Shown one piece after another: positions 27,733 through 34,842 of a stretch of DNA of 47,543 nucleotides. Under the pieces are notes generated by a model that did not search any database, was not told the DNA's origin, and saw only the letters and a list, made by a program, of their open reading frames with translations. The stretch's first letter is position 1; each line of letters starts with the position of its first letter. The stretch is from Opitutia bacterium (GTDB lineage Bacteria; Verrucomicrobiota; Verrucomicrobiia; Opitutales; Opitutaceae). Position numbers and translations under genes: made by a program. The stretch covers positions 1 through 47,543 of the forward strand of contig CANGHW010000028.1 of NCBI GenBank assembly GCA_947453695.1. The letters are read 5' to 3'.

Positions 27733-28623
27733 CTAGCGTCGCCCCAGTGTTTCCTTCGCCTCATCGAGCCGGCGTTTTTCGTCGAGCGTGAGGGACCCGA
27801 GGCCGTGGCTATTGATCTTGTCGAGAATCCGATCTACCTCGGCCCGCAGGTGAGCCCGACGCTCCAGCGGGGAAAGAGGGGCGGCGACTTCGACTTCTCG
27901 GTCGGCTGCTTCTTCAGCCGTGCCGATGGAGGACGAGGTCCGCCGAGGCTTCACCGTGCCGCCCTCCCGGCGATAGAGATAGCGGAAGTAAATCCAACCA
28001 AACATCATCCCGCCCAAGTGGGCCGAGGGGGTGTAATCGAGGGGTAATTTCTGCCCCAAAACTTCGAAAGCCGCGAAGGCCGCCAGATCGAGGGTCAGAA
28101 GGGCCAGGGCTACGTGTTTCACGCGGAGTGTGATCGGGAAAAAGAAGAACAACAACAGGCTGAACTCCCGATTGGGCTGAAGCGCGGCTAACAACACGAG
28201 CAATCCATAAACGCCCGCCATGCCACCGATGAGCAGTCCCCCATGGCTCCAATTGACCGCCGCCCACATGACCGCGCCGAACATCAACGAGCCCACAAAC
28301 ACCACCCCCAGCCGACGCTGACCGATCAACGGCTCAAGCTCGCGGCCGACGAGGAAGAGGCCGGCCGCGACAACTACGACGTGGAAAAGGTTATCCTGAC
28401 TGTGCAGCAGTCCATGGGTCACCAGGGTCCAGAGCCAACCCGAAGACAGACCGGGGATCGTGACCGCGATCCCGCGCATCAACTGGTCACTGGCCCGAAA
28501 CCAAGGCGATACCAGCGCGAGTTCCAACGCAAACGCACCGAGCACGGCGGCCAACATCCAAGTCAAAACGGAAGTCCGCTCGCGCGGATAGTCGTTTCGC
28601 ATGTAGGGGCGGTCCGAAAGCAT
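27733..28623 (-). CDS. rhomboid-family membrane protein lacking the catalytic serine
   Basis: The protein has 296 residues with about six membrane helices and a soluble, charged C-terminal tail (about 225-296). The rhomboid fold is clear from WTLVTHGLLH, NLFHVVVVAAGLFLVG and SAHLGGMMFG. The nucleophile motif reads G-M-A-G (134-137): Ala136 (codon GCG) replaces the serine. The catalytic histidine is kept (His202). The oxyanion asparagine of the H-x-x-x-N motif is valine (Val85, after His81). With both changes the protein should not cleave substrates and fits a rhomboid pseudoprotease. Such proteins bind membrane clients instead. It precedes prc on the same strand. Confidence 0.85.
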   Translation of the reverse strand: MLSDRPYMRNDYPRERTSVLTWMLAAVLGAFALELALVSPWFRASDQLMRGIAVTIPGLSSGWLWTLVTHGLLHSQDNLFHVVVVAAGLFLVGRELEPLIGQRRLGVVFVGSLMFGAVMWAAVNWSHGGLLIGGMAGVYGLLVLLAALQPNREFSLLLFFFFPITLRVKHVALALLTLDLAAFAAFEVLGQKLPLDYTPSAHLGGMMFGWIYFRYLYRREGGTVKPRRTSSSIGTAEEAADREVEVAAPLSPLERRAHLRAEVDRILDKINSHGLGSLTLDEKRRLDEAKETLGRR

Positions 28624-28705
28624 CGCGAGATCTTAGCTGGCGCCGGGCCAAACACAAGTCACGTCCGGTGTTCATCTGGACCAAGTTAGACCGCGGTGAG
28701 GTCGC

Positions 28706-28734
28706 TTGACAGCGTTTCGAAAACTTTCCTTTGT
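28706..28734 (+). promoter_or_regulatory. possible promoter of the ferredoxin gene
   Basis: A perfect TTGACA -35 box lies at 28706-28711. At 17-bp spacing the -10 position (28729-28734) reads CTTTGT, a poor match. It lies about 15 bp before the ATG, so the leader would be very short. No Shine-Dalgarno sequence is visible before the gene. Confidence 0.35.
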
Positions 28735-28746
28735 TCGCTTACTCTT

Positions 28747-28983
28747 ATGGCAAACAAAGCTGACAAGTGGGCACCGAACGCAGCCGGAAAATTCTTTGTC
28801 GATCAGCAATGCATCGACTGCGACTTGTGCCGCGAGACGGCCCCGGCTTTTTTCACCCGCCATGACGAAGGTGGTTATTCTTACGTGCACAAGCAGCCCA
28901 CGACCGAGGAAGAAGTCGCGTTGTGCATGGAGGCGTTGGAAGGTTGCCCAGTTGAAGCCATTGGCAACGATGGCGACGAGTAA
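28747..28983 (+). CDS. small [4Fe-4S] ferredoxin
   Basis: The protein has 78 residues. Cys22, Cys25 and Cys28 (CIDCDLC) together with Cys67 (EGCPVEAIG) form the ligand set of a single [4Fe-4S] cluster of the Desulfovibrio/Pyrococcus type. Cys60 is extra and has no partner in the position used for a disulfide. It is a cytoplasmic one-electron carrier; its partner enzyme is not in the window. The start is the ATG at 28747 (MANKADKW). The gene forms its own unit, with a terminator 28 bp after the stop. Confidence 0.92.
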   Translation: MANKADKWAPNAAGKFFVDQQCIDCDLCRETAPAFFTRHDEGGYSYVHKQPTTEEEVALCMEALEGCPVEAIGNDGDE

Positions 28984-29010
28984 GCGCCGATTGTAATTTC
29001 AATAGATCGC

Positions 29011-29039
29011 ACCCCGGCACTTTGCCGGGGTTTCTTTTT
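29011..29039 (+). terminator. rho-independent terminator after the ferredoxin gene
   Basis: CCCCGGCA (29012-29019) pairs with TGCCGGGG (29023-29030), with a 3-nt loop, followed by TTTCTTTTT. It ends the single-gene ferredoxin transcript. Confidence 0.93.
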
Positions 29040-29122
29040 GTCTGAGCGGCTTGTTAATTGAAAAATAGTAATAGTGAAACAGTGGACTTGTTTTCGCTTT
29101 TCCGCCTGCTAGCGCTTTCTGG

Positions 29123-30955
29123 ATGAAACCCTCGATCATCCTTGGTTGGGCTGGCTCGGCTCTGGCGTTGTGCGCGCAGAGCGTCCCAGTGAGCCTGCCG
29201 GAATTGACGGTGTATTCGGCCCGCGTGGCCAATCAGGCGCCTGCAGGCACGTTCGCCATGCCGGTTTCGGCTCTCCGGTATGAGCCGCTGGTAGATATCG
29301 CAGGACGCAATCTGGCCGAGGCGCAGGCGGATGTCACGATTCGGGGCGGGATTTTTGAGAACACGGGAGTTCGTTTGGGGGCGGTTTCGCTGTTCGACCC
29401 GCAAACCGGTCATTACGTGACCGAACTTCCCGTGGCACCGGCGATGTTGGGCGCTCCGGAAGTGCGCACAGGCAGCGACCACGCCATGGAGTCGTCGAAT
29501 TCCACGGTCGGGGCCATCGCCTACGGCTGGCGGCCGATTCAAGCGGCGGGGGCAGTCGCGCTAGCTGCCGGTCAGTATGGCCTGAACCGGCAGGAGGTCT
29601 ACCAAGGTTGGTTGAGCGACGTGCGTCTGGCCGGCCAGCAAGTGGCGGCAGATGTGGCGTGGGCGCGCTCCGAATCGGACGGATCGCTGGCCTTCGGCGA
29701 CCAGAACTTTGAGCGCGTAAACGCGCGCGTGCAGTTGCGGAGTGCGATCGCGCAGACGGATCTATTCGCCGGCTATCAGTCGAAGTTCTTCGGCTGGCCG
29801 AATCTCTACACGCCCTTCAACTCGAACGAAACGGAGAACCTGCAAACGCTGTTGTTCGCGCTCAACCACCGCACCGATCTAGGCGGCGGGGACTTCTTCG
29901 AGGGCGGGCTTTGGCACCGGCGGAACAAGGACGACTATGCCTTCAATCGATTTGCTGCGTTGGGACCGATTCACCCCTTTCAGCACACCACGTGGGCTCG
30001 CGGGGCGGCCGTGGGCGGTCGGCGCAGTGCGGGCGATCTGGCTTGGAATTTCCGCGGCGAAGTCATGGCGGATGAACTGCGTTCTTCCTCACTTACGGCC
30101 GGGCGCTACCACACGCGCACGCTGACGAAATTTTCGCTCGTGCCCGAAAAGGCGTGGCGCCTGTCCAACACCGACCGCTGGGTGCTCAAAGCCGGTGCGA
30201 GCTACGATGATAGTAACCGCAGCGGCTCAGCGGTTTCACCGGTGCTGGAGATCGCGCGTGAAGCCAATGCGGCGACGTGGCGTCGCCTCCATCTCAGCTA
30301 TGCGCAGACCACGCAGTTGCCCACCTACACGGCGCTTAACTCAAGTGCTACGGCAGGTTTGTTTCGCGGCAATGCCGCGCTCGGACGTGAGACCAGCCAC
30401 AATCTAGAGATCGGTGCCCAAGGTGGATGGGCTGGATGGTCCGGCCAGGTGGCGTTATTTTATCGGCGCGACGACGCCCTCGTCGATTGGACCTTCCGGC
30501 GCGGGGTGACTGCACGCTCGGCCAATGCAGTGGATGTCGACACCACGGGAGTTGAGCTGGTGGCACGCCGTTCTTGGGGAGCGGTAGACCTCGTGCTGGG
30601 CTACACCGGATTAACCAAGGATGCGGACTATCGCGGTGCGGTCGTCGATGCCAGTTTCTATGCGCTTAACTATGCTCGTCACCGCCTGACTGCGGCGCTC
30701 ACCGTCCGCCTGGGGCACGGATTTGAGCTGCGGATGGATAATGTCGTGCGTCTGCAGGCGAAGAACTTCCTCCGCGTGGTTGGCGGCGACAACGCGGTGA
30801 CGAGTGCCGTCGGGGTGACCTATCGGCCACGAGCTTGGCGGGGCGTCGAATTCTCTGTGCTCGCAGACAATGCGTTCGACAGTCGCTTTCAGGATATTCC
30901 GGCCGTTCCGGCCGCGCGGCGGCAGCTTTCCGTCGGGATGAGTTACGTCTGGTAG
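29123..30955 (+). CDS. TonB-dependent receptor (BtuB/cobalamin-receptor size class)
   Basis: The protein has 610 residues. A Sec signal ends near ALALCAQ (residue 19). A short plug (about 25-150) includes LPELTVYSARVA, a TonB-box-like start, and VTIRGGIFENTGV. A 22-strand-type barrel follows and ends in SVGMSYVW with a terminal aromatic. The size fits small-ligand receptors such as vitamin B12 or siderophore transporters, but no cobalamin riboswitch was found in the 139-bp gap upstream and no ABC importer is near. The ligand is undetermined. Confidence 0.87.
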   Translation: MKPSIILGWAGSALALCAQSVPVSLPELTVYSARVANQAPAGTFAMPVSALRYEPLVDIAGRNLAEAQADVTIRGGIFENTGVRLGAVSLFDPQTGHYVTELPVAPAMLGAPEVRTGSDHAMESSNSTVGAIAYGWRPIQAAGAVALAAGQYGLNRQEVYQGWLSDVRLAGQQVAADVAWARSESDGSLAFGDQNFERVNARVQLRSAIAQTDLFAGYQSKFFGWPNLYTPFNSNETENLQTLLFALNHRTDLGGGDFFEGGLWHRRNKDDYAFNRFAALGPIHPFQHTTWARGAAVGGRRSAGDLAWNFRGEVMADELRSSSLTAGRYHTRTLTKFSLVPEKAWRLSNTDRWVLKAGASYDDSNRSGSAVSPVLEIAREANAATWRRLHLSYAQTTQLPTYTALNSSATAGLFRGNAALGRETSHNLEIGAQGGWAGWSGQVALFYRRDDALVDWTFRRGVTARSANAVDVDTTGVELVARRSWGAVDLVLGYTGLTKDADYRGAVVDASFYALNYARHRLTAALTVRLGHGFELRMDNVVRLQAKNFLRVVGGDNAVTSAVGVTYRPRAWRGVEFSVLADNAFDSRFQDIPAVPAARRQLSVGMSYVW

Positions 30956-30956
30956 G

Positions 30957-30991
30957 GGCAAGGGTGGCGGCCACCGCAGCGCGGGCTTGCC
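30957..30991. repeat. REP-like palindrome after the second TonB-dependent receptor
   Basis: GGCAAG (30957-30962) pairs with CTTGCC (30986-30991), and GGTGG (30963-30967) with CCACC (30971-30975). The element starts 2 bp after the receptor stop. Composition and placement match the other extragenic palindromes in the window. Confidence 0.4.
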
Positions 30992-31023
30992 GATGAAGGG
31001 TGATGGGCTTCTCTTCGCGGTCC

Positions 31024-33075
31024 ATGGTCCCTAACCCGTTTCTCGACGCCTCGTTTCAGATCCGCTGGTCCACGCTGACCCCCGAATTGGTCGCGCCTGC
31101 CATTGAGGCTGCGCTGGAACGGTCCCAAGCCAATCTAGCTGCGATTATCGCCCTTGCACCGGATACGTTGACCTATGAAAACACCTTCCTGGCGCTCGAA
31201 GGCGCGACGGAAGAACTCAATCGGGCTTGGGGCAAGGTCACGCATCTCCAGTCCGTCGCCGACTCGCCTGCGTTACGCGATGCGCATAATGCGATGTTGC
31301 CCAAAGTGTCCGCCTTTTTTGCCGGGATTCCGCTCAATGCGGATTTGTGGAGGCAGCTCCGGACGTTTGCCGCCACACCCGAGGCCCAAGCGCTGACCGG
31401 AATTCACCGGCGGTTTCTCGATGAGACGGTCTCCGAGTTTCGGCTCGCGGGAGCAGATCTACCGCCGGCGCAGCGGACGCGGCTCGAGGCGCTGCAGACC
31501 GAGTTGGCGCAATTGACCCAGAAGTATTCGGAAAACGTCCTTGATGCCACGAATGCCTGGCAACTCGTCGTGACTGACGAAGCCCGACTCGCAGGACTGC
31601 CGGCCCACGCCAATGCGGCTGCCCGGCGGGGGGCCGAGACCAAGGGCTTGGCGGGGTGGCGCTTCACTTTGCACATGCCCTCGCTCGAGCCGTTTATGAC
31701 CTACCTCGAAGACGAGGCGTTGCGGCGCGAGATGTGGACGGCATCGGCGGCGGTGGGTTCGGTCGCGCCCCACGACAATGCGCCGTTGATCAGCCGGATC
31801 CTTACCCTGCGGGCAGAAAAGGCGGCACTACTGGGCAAGGCTCACTTCGCCGATCTCGTGCTCGAGCGGCGGATGGCCAAGAATGGGGCGCGAGCCCTCG
31901 CCTTCATGGTCGAGATGGAGTCGCGGGCCCGAGGCGCTTTTGTGCGGGAGTGTCGGGCGCTCGAAGAATTCAAGGCGCAACAAACGGGACGCACCGCCGC
32001 TCCGCTGGCGCCATGGGAGCTTCTCTATTGGGCGGAGAAGTTGCGGCAAGCGCAGCATGCTTTCGACGAGGAGCAATTGCGTCCCTACTTTCCGATGGAT
32101 CGCGTCATCTCCGGCATGTTTGAACTCGTTGGCCGGGTGTTTGGCCTGCGGGTCGTCGAACGTCCGGCAGGTGAAGTAGAGACCTGGCATGCGGAAGTGA
32201 AATTCTACGACGTCATCGATTCGCGCGGACGCGCCGTGGGATCGTTTTACGCCGACTGGCATCCCCGCGAATCCAAGCGCGGCGGTGCCTGGATGAACTA
32301 CCTGATCACCGGGGGACCTCGCGCCGATGGGACCAGAGCGCCGCATCTCGGTCTCATGTGTGGCAATATGACGCCGCCGGTCGACGGTCATCCCGCGTTG
32401 CTCACCCATCGTGAAGTCGAGACCGTGTTTCACGAGTTCGGCCATTTGCTCCATCACCTGCTGGGTGAAGTGGAAATCAAGTCGCTGAATGGTGTGAATG
32501 TCGCCTGGGACTTCGTGGAGTTGCCCTCGCAGATCATGGAGAACTGGACTTGGGAGCGGGAGAGCCTCGATCTCTTTGCCCGTCACCACGAGACAGGGGC
32601 GACGATTCCCGACGACATTTTTAAGAAGATGATCGGCGCCCGGAATTTCCGCTCCGCCTGCATCACCATGCGCCAAGTGGCGTTCGCCAAGATGGATTTG
32701 TTGATGCACATGGAAACTGCCAAGTATGCGGGGGCGGCCGATATCGAACTTCCGGCGCGGGCTGCGGTGGCCGATTGTTTGATTCCGACCGTGCCGCCGG
32801 CGCCGACGATCGTAAAGCGATTCACCCATATCTTCGCCGATCCCGTTGGCTATGCGGCAGGCTATTACTCCTACAAATGGGCCGAGGTGCTCGATGCGGA
32901 TGCGTTTACGCGCTTCAAGCGTGAAGGGATCTTCAACGCGCGCGTGGGCGCCGAGTTCGTGGAGAAAATTCTCAGCCAGGGAAATTCGCGTGATCCCGCC
33001 GCGCTGTTCCACGATTTCATGGGACGCGAGCCCGACCCGCAGGCGTTGCTCGCGCGGGCCGGCTTGGTGGCCTGA
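31024..33075 (+). CDS. M3-family zinc oligopeptidase (oligopeptidase A-like)
   Basis: The protein has about 683 residues from the ATG at 31024 (MVPNPFLDASFQIRW), where family homology begins. An ATG at 31003 in the same frame is possible. The zinc motif HEFGH lies at about 470-474 (VFHEFGHLLHHLL). The third ligand glutamate is in WDFVELPSQIMENW about 27 residues later. KRGGAWMNY and YSYKWAEVLDADAF are further family signatures. It is a cytoplasmic peptidase that degrades short peptides, including cleaved signal peptides in the PrlC case. The cupin gene follows after 53 bp. Confidence 0.93.
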   Translation: MVPNPFLDASFQIRWSTLTPELVAPAIEAALERSQANLAAIIALAPDTLTYENTFLALEGATEELNRAWGKVTHLQSVADSPALRDAHNAMLPKVSAFFAGIPLNADLWRQLRTFAATPEAQALTGIHRRFLDETVSEFRLAGADLPPAQRTRLEALQTELAQLTQKYSENVLDATNAWQLVVTDEARLAGLPAHANAAARRGAETKGLAGWRFTLHMPSLEPFMTYLEDEALRREMWTASAAVGSVAPHDNAPLISRILTLRAEKAALLGKAHFADLVLERRMAKNGARALAFMVEMESRARGAFVRECRALEEFKAQQTGRTAAPLAPWELLYWAEKLRQAQHAFDEEQLRPYFPMDRVISGMFELVGRVFGLRVVERPAGEVETWHAEVKFYDVIDSRGRAVGSFYADWHPRESKRGGAWMNYLITGGPRADGTRAPHLGLMCGNMTPPVDGHPALLTHREVETVFHEFGHLLHHLLGEVEIKSLNGVNVAWDFVELPSQIMENWTWERESLDLFARHHETGATIPDDIFKKMIGARNFRSACITMRQVAFAKMDLLMHMETAKYAGAADIELPARAAVADCLIPTVPPAPTIVKRFTHIFADPVGYAAGYYSYKWAEVLDADAFTRFKREGIFNARVGAEFVEKILSQGNSRDPAALFHDFMGREPDPQALLARAGLVA

Positions 33076-33128
33076 ACGACGAAAAAAAGTTCGCGCCGGC
33101 CGAGCCCCTCGCGCAACACCTAGCAACC

Positions 33129-33584
33129 ATGATTATTGCAGATCTCGCCAAAATTCCCGGAGGAACATTTCCTGCGCGCCGTTGGGGCCGCGGTCTGGTC
33201 GGACAGCTCGGGCAGCCGATCCCAGCGAAAGGATTTTCGATGGGATACTCCATCCTCGAGCCCAAAGGCGGCCAGGTGCCGTGGCACAATCAAGAGCAGG
33301 AAGAGGTGTATTTCATTGTGCAAGGTGAGGGCGAGATCTGCGTCGGCACCGAGCGTAGTCCGATCAAAGCGGGACAGGCGGTGTTTATGCCCCCGACGGT
33401 GTTCCATCAGCTCACCAACACGGGCGACGAGCCGATGCACATGATCTATGTCTATTGCCCGGGCGGCGATGTCGCCCATTGGCGGCAAGAGCTGAACGGC
33501 ACCCTGCCCAAAGCGGGGGAAGGTGCGATCCCGCCGCTGCCCGCCGGTGCGCAGCCGCAGTGCACCAAACTGCCGGGGCAGTAG
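33129..33584 (+). CDS. small cupin-domain protein
   Basis: The protein has 151 residues with one cupin barrel. The first motif is HNQEQEEVYFIVQGEGEI, with the His and Glu metal ligands. The second is FMPPTVFHQLTNTGDEPM, with the third His. The fold binds a metal and may bind a sugar or act as an isomerase or sensor. The function is not determined. It follows the M3 peptidase by 53 bp on the same strand. Confidence 0.85.
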   Translation: MIIADLAKIPGGTFPARRWGRGLVGQLGQPIPAKGFSMGYSILEPKGGQVPWHNQEQEEVYFIVQGEGEICVGTERSPIKAGQAVFMPPTVFHQLTNTGDEPMHMIYVYCPGGDVAHWRQELNGTLPKAGEGAIPPLPAGAQPQCTKLPGQ

Positions 33585-33599
33585 GAAAATCGCCTGGCC

Positions 33600-33624
33600 G
33601 GCTTCTGCCACTGGAGCAGAAGCC
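33600..33624 (+). terminator. hairpin after the cupin gene
   Basis: GGCTTCTGC (33600-33608) and GCAGAAGCC (33616-33624) form a perfect 9-bp stem with a 7-nt loop, 15 bp after the cupin stop. There is no T-run after it, so it may slow polymerase or protect the 3' end rather than act as a full intrinsic terminator. Confidence 0.55.
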
Positions 33625-33718
33625 GTCAGCGGGATTTCGATCGATCAAGCAGGATGACGTTTCCGCGCCGTGGGCAGTCGTGCCGGTAGGCTCGAAGCGG
33701 GGCGTTTCTAAGTAGGGA

Positions 33719-33747
33719 TTGACAGGCAGAAGCTGGCTCGCGAACGT
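33719..33747 (+). promoter_or_regulatory. possible promoter of tRNA-His
   Basis: A perfect TTGACA (33719-33724) lies 44 bp before the tRNA. At 17-bp spacing the -10 position is GAACGT (33742-33747), a weak match. The location is appropriate for a tRNA promoter. Confidence 0.4.
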
Positions 33748-33768
33748 CCACCTCCTTTCTCAATTTAC

Positions 33769-33846
33769 GGCGGTCATAGCTCAGTTGGTTAGAGCACAAG
33801 ATTGTGAATCTTGGGGTCGCGGGTTCGAGTCCCGTTGGCCGCCCCA
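33769..33846 (+). tRNA. tRNA-His(GTG)
   Basis: The cloverleaf folds fully: acceptor GCGGTCA with TGGCCGC, D-arm TAGCTCAGTTGGTTAGAGC, anticodon loop TTGTGAA with anticodon GTG, and T-arm GCGGGTTCGAGTCCCGT. The extra G at 33769 is the G-1 that pairs with C73, the identity element of histidine tRNA. CCA is encoded (33844-33846). The 41-bp repeat array begins about 300 bp downstream. Confidence 0.97.
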
Positions 33847-34149
33847 TTTCTTATACTTTGAGAGGTGAAATGAAGGTGAGTGAAGTCGGTGATTTACGAG
33901 TGGAAGTGTCGTTTCAATCTCGGTTTTGGTTGGTATCGTAGTCGGTTGGGGCTTTCGAATGATCGGTGGGGCTAGTCCAACCGCAGAAGCGGCCCGGCGA
34001 AATAGGGGGAAACCCCGGGAAGTCGCGCGGTCGGGGACGAAACGGCGCAGCGTCGGGCGAGGAGAGGCCCGCAGGAGCGGCCAAACGGTCCGTTCGCGGG
34101 GAGAATGTCCGGACCCGCAGCGAAAAGGCCGACGCATGTGGAAGAAGCG
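33847..34149. other. gene-free stretch between tRNA-His and the repeat array
   Basis: No convincing gene was found here. Short open frames have Arg-rich, low-complexity translations and no recognisable domain. A 6-bp inverted repeat (GGTCCG at 34087-34092 with CGGACC at 34110-34115) lies near the array. No copy of the tRNA 3' end that would mark an integration site was seen. Confidence 0.5.
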
Positions 34150-34706
34150 GCTGTGCAGCGATTTAGTGGTCGGTGCACGCGCGAGAGATGGCTGTGCACG
34201 CACTGAAAACCGCCGTGCAAAGATTTAAGCGGGCTGCGCACGGCGACAAAACTGCTGTGCAAAGTTTTAGCGGCCGGTGCACGCGGCGAAGAGGGCTGTG
34301 AAAAGTTTTAGCGGTCTGTGCATGCGGCAAAGAAGGCTGCGAAAAGTTTTAGCGCCCCGTGCACGCGCACAAAACCGCTGTGCAAAGATTTAGCGGGCTG
34401 TGCACGGCGACAAAACCGCTGTGAAAAGTTTTAGCGGTCTGTGCATGCGGCAAAGAAGGCTGCGAAAAGTTTTAGCGCCCCGCGCACGCGGCGCAGAAGG
34501 CTGTGCAAAGATTTAGCGGGCTGTGCACGGCGACAAAACTGCTGTGAAAAGTTTTAGCGGTCCGTGCACGTGGCGAAGAAGGCTGCGAAAAGTTTTAGCG
34601 CCCCGTGCACGCGCACCAAACCGCTGTGCACGCGCTGAAGAAGGCTGTGCAGACCGGCAAAATGGCTGTGCAGAGTTTTTAGCGGCCCGTGCACGTGGCG
34701 AAGCGC
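34150..34706. repeat. tandem array of 41-bp units (12 long, 3 short)
   Basis: Fifteen head-to-tail units each begin with GCTGTG, GCTGCG or GCCGTG. They start at 34150, 34191, 34212, 34254, 34295, 34336, 34377, 34418, 34459, 34500, 34541, 34582, 34623, 34644 and 34665. Twelve are 41-42 bp; those at 34191, 34623 and 34644 are 21 bp. A long unit has a TTTTAG core and a GTGCAC dyad about 15 bp later. Units at 34295 and 34418 are identical over 41 bp. Each long unit carries TAG or TAA on one strand and TAA on the other. Because 41 is not a multiple of three, these stops close all frames, so the array is noncoding. Its function is unknown. Confidence 0.95.
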
Positions 34707-34842
34707 GCTGAAATGGGCGCTCACTTGGCCTCGTTTATCCCTGAGGCGCAGGTTTCTCCGGCCGAACTCAAGCGGTTCCCAGTTTCTTTGGGTAGCAGTT
34801 TGGAGTTGGGCGTAGGGGATTGGGTGGTTTGGCTCTCGTCCC

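Noticed and set aside
28984..29122. Cobalamin riboswitch upstream of the second TonB-dependent receptor
   Set aside because: The gap is 139 bp, contains the ferredoxin terminator, and no B12-box-like sequence was seen.
33769..34149. Genomic-island attachment site at the tRNA-His 3' end
   Set aside because: No second copy of the tRNA 3' end and no integrase were found in the window.
34150..34706. CRISPR array
   Set aside because: Units are contiguous with no unique spacers, differ by substitutions, and no cas genes are nearby.
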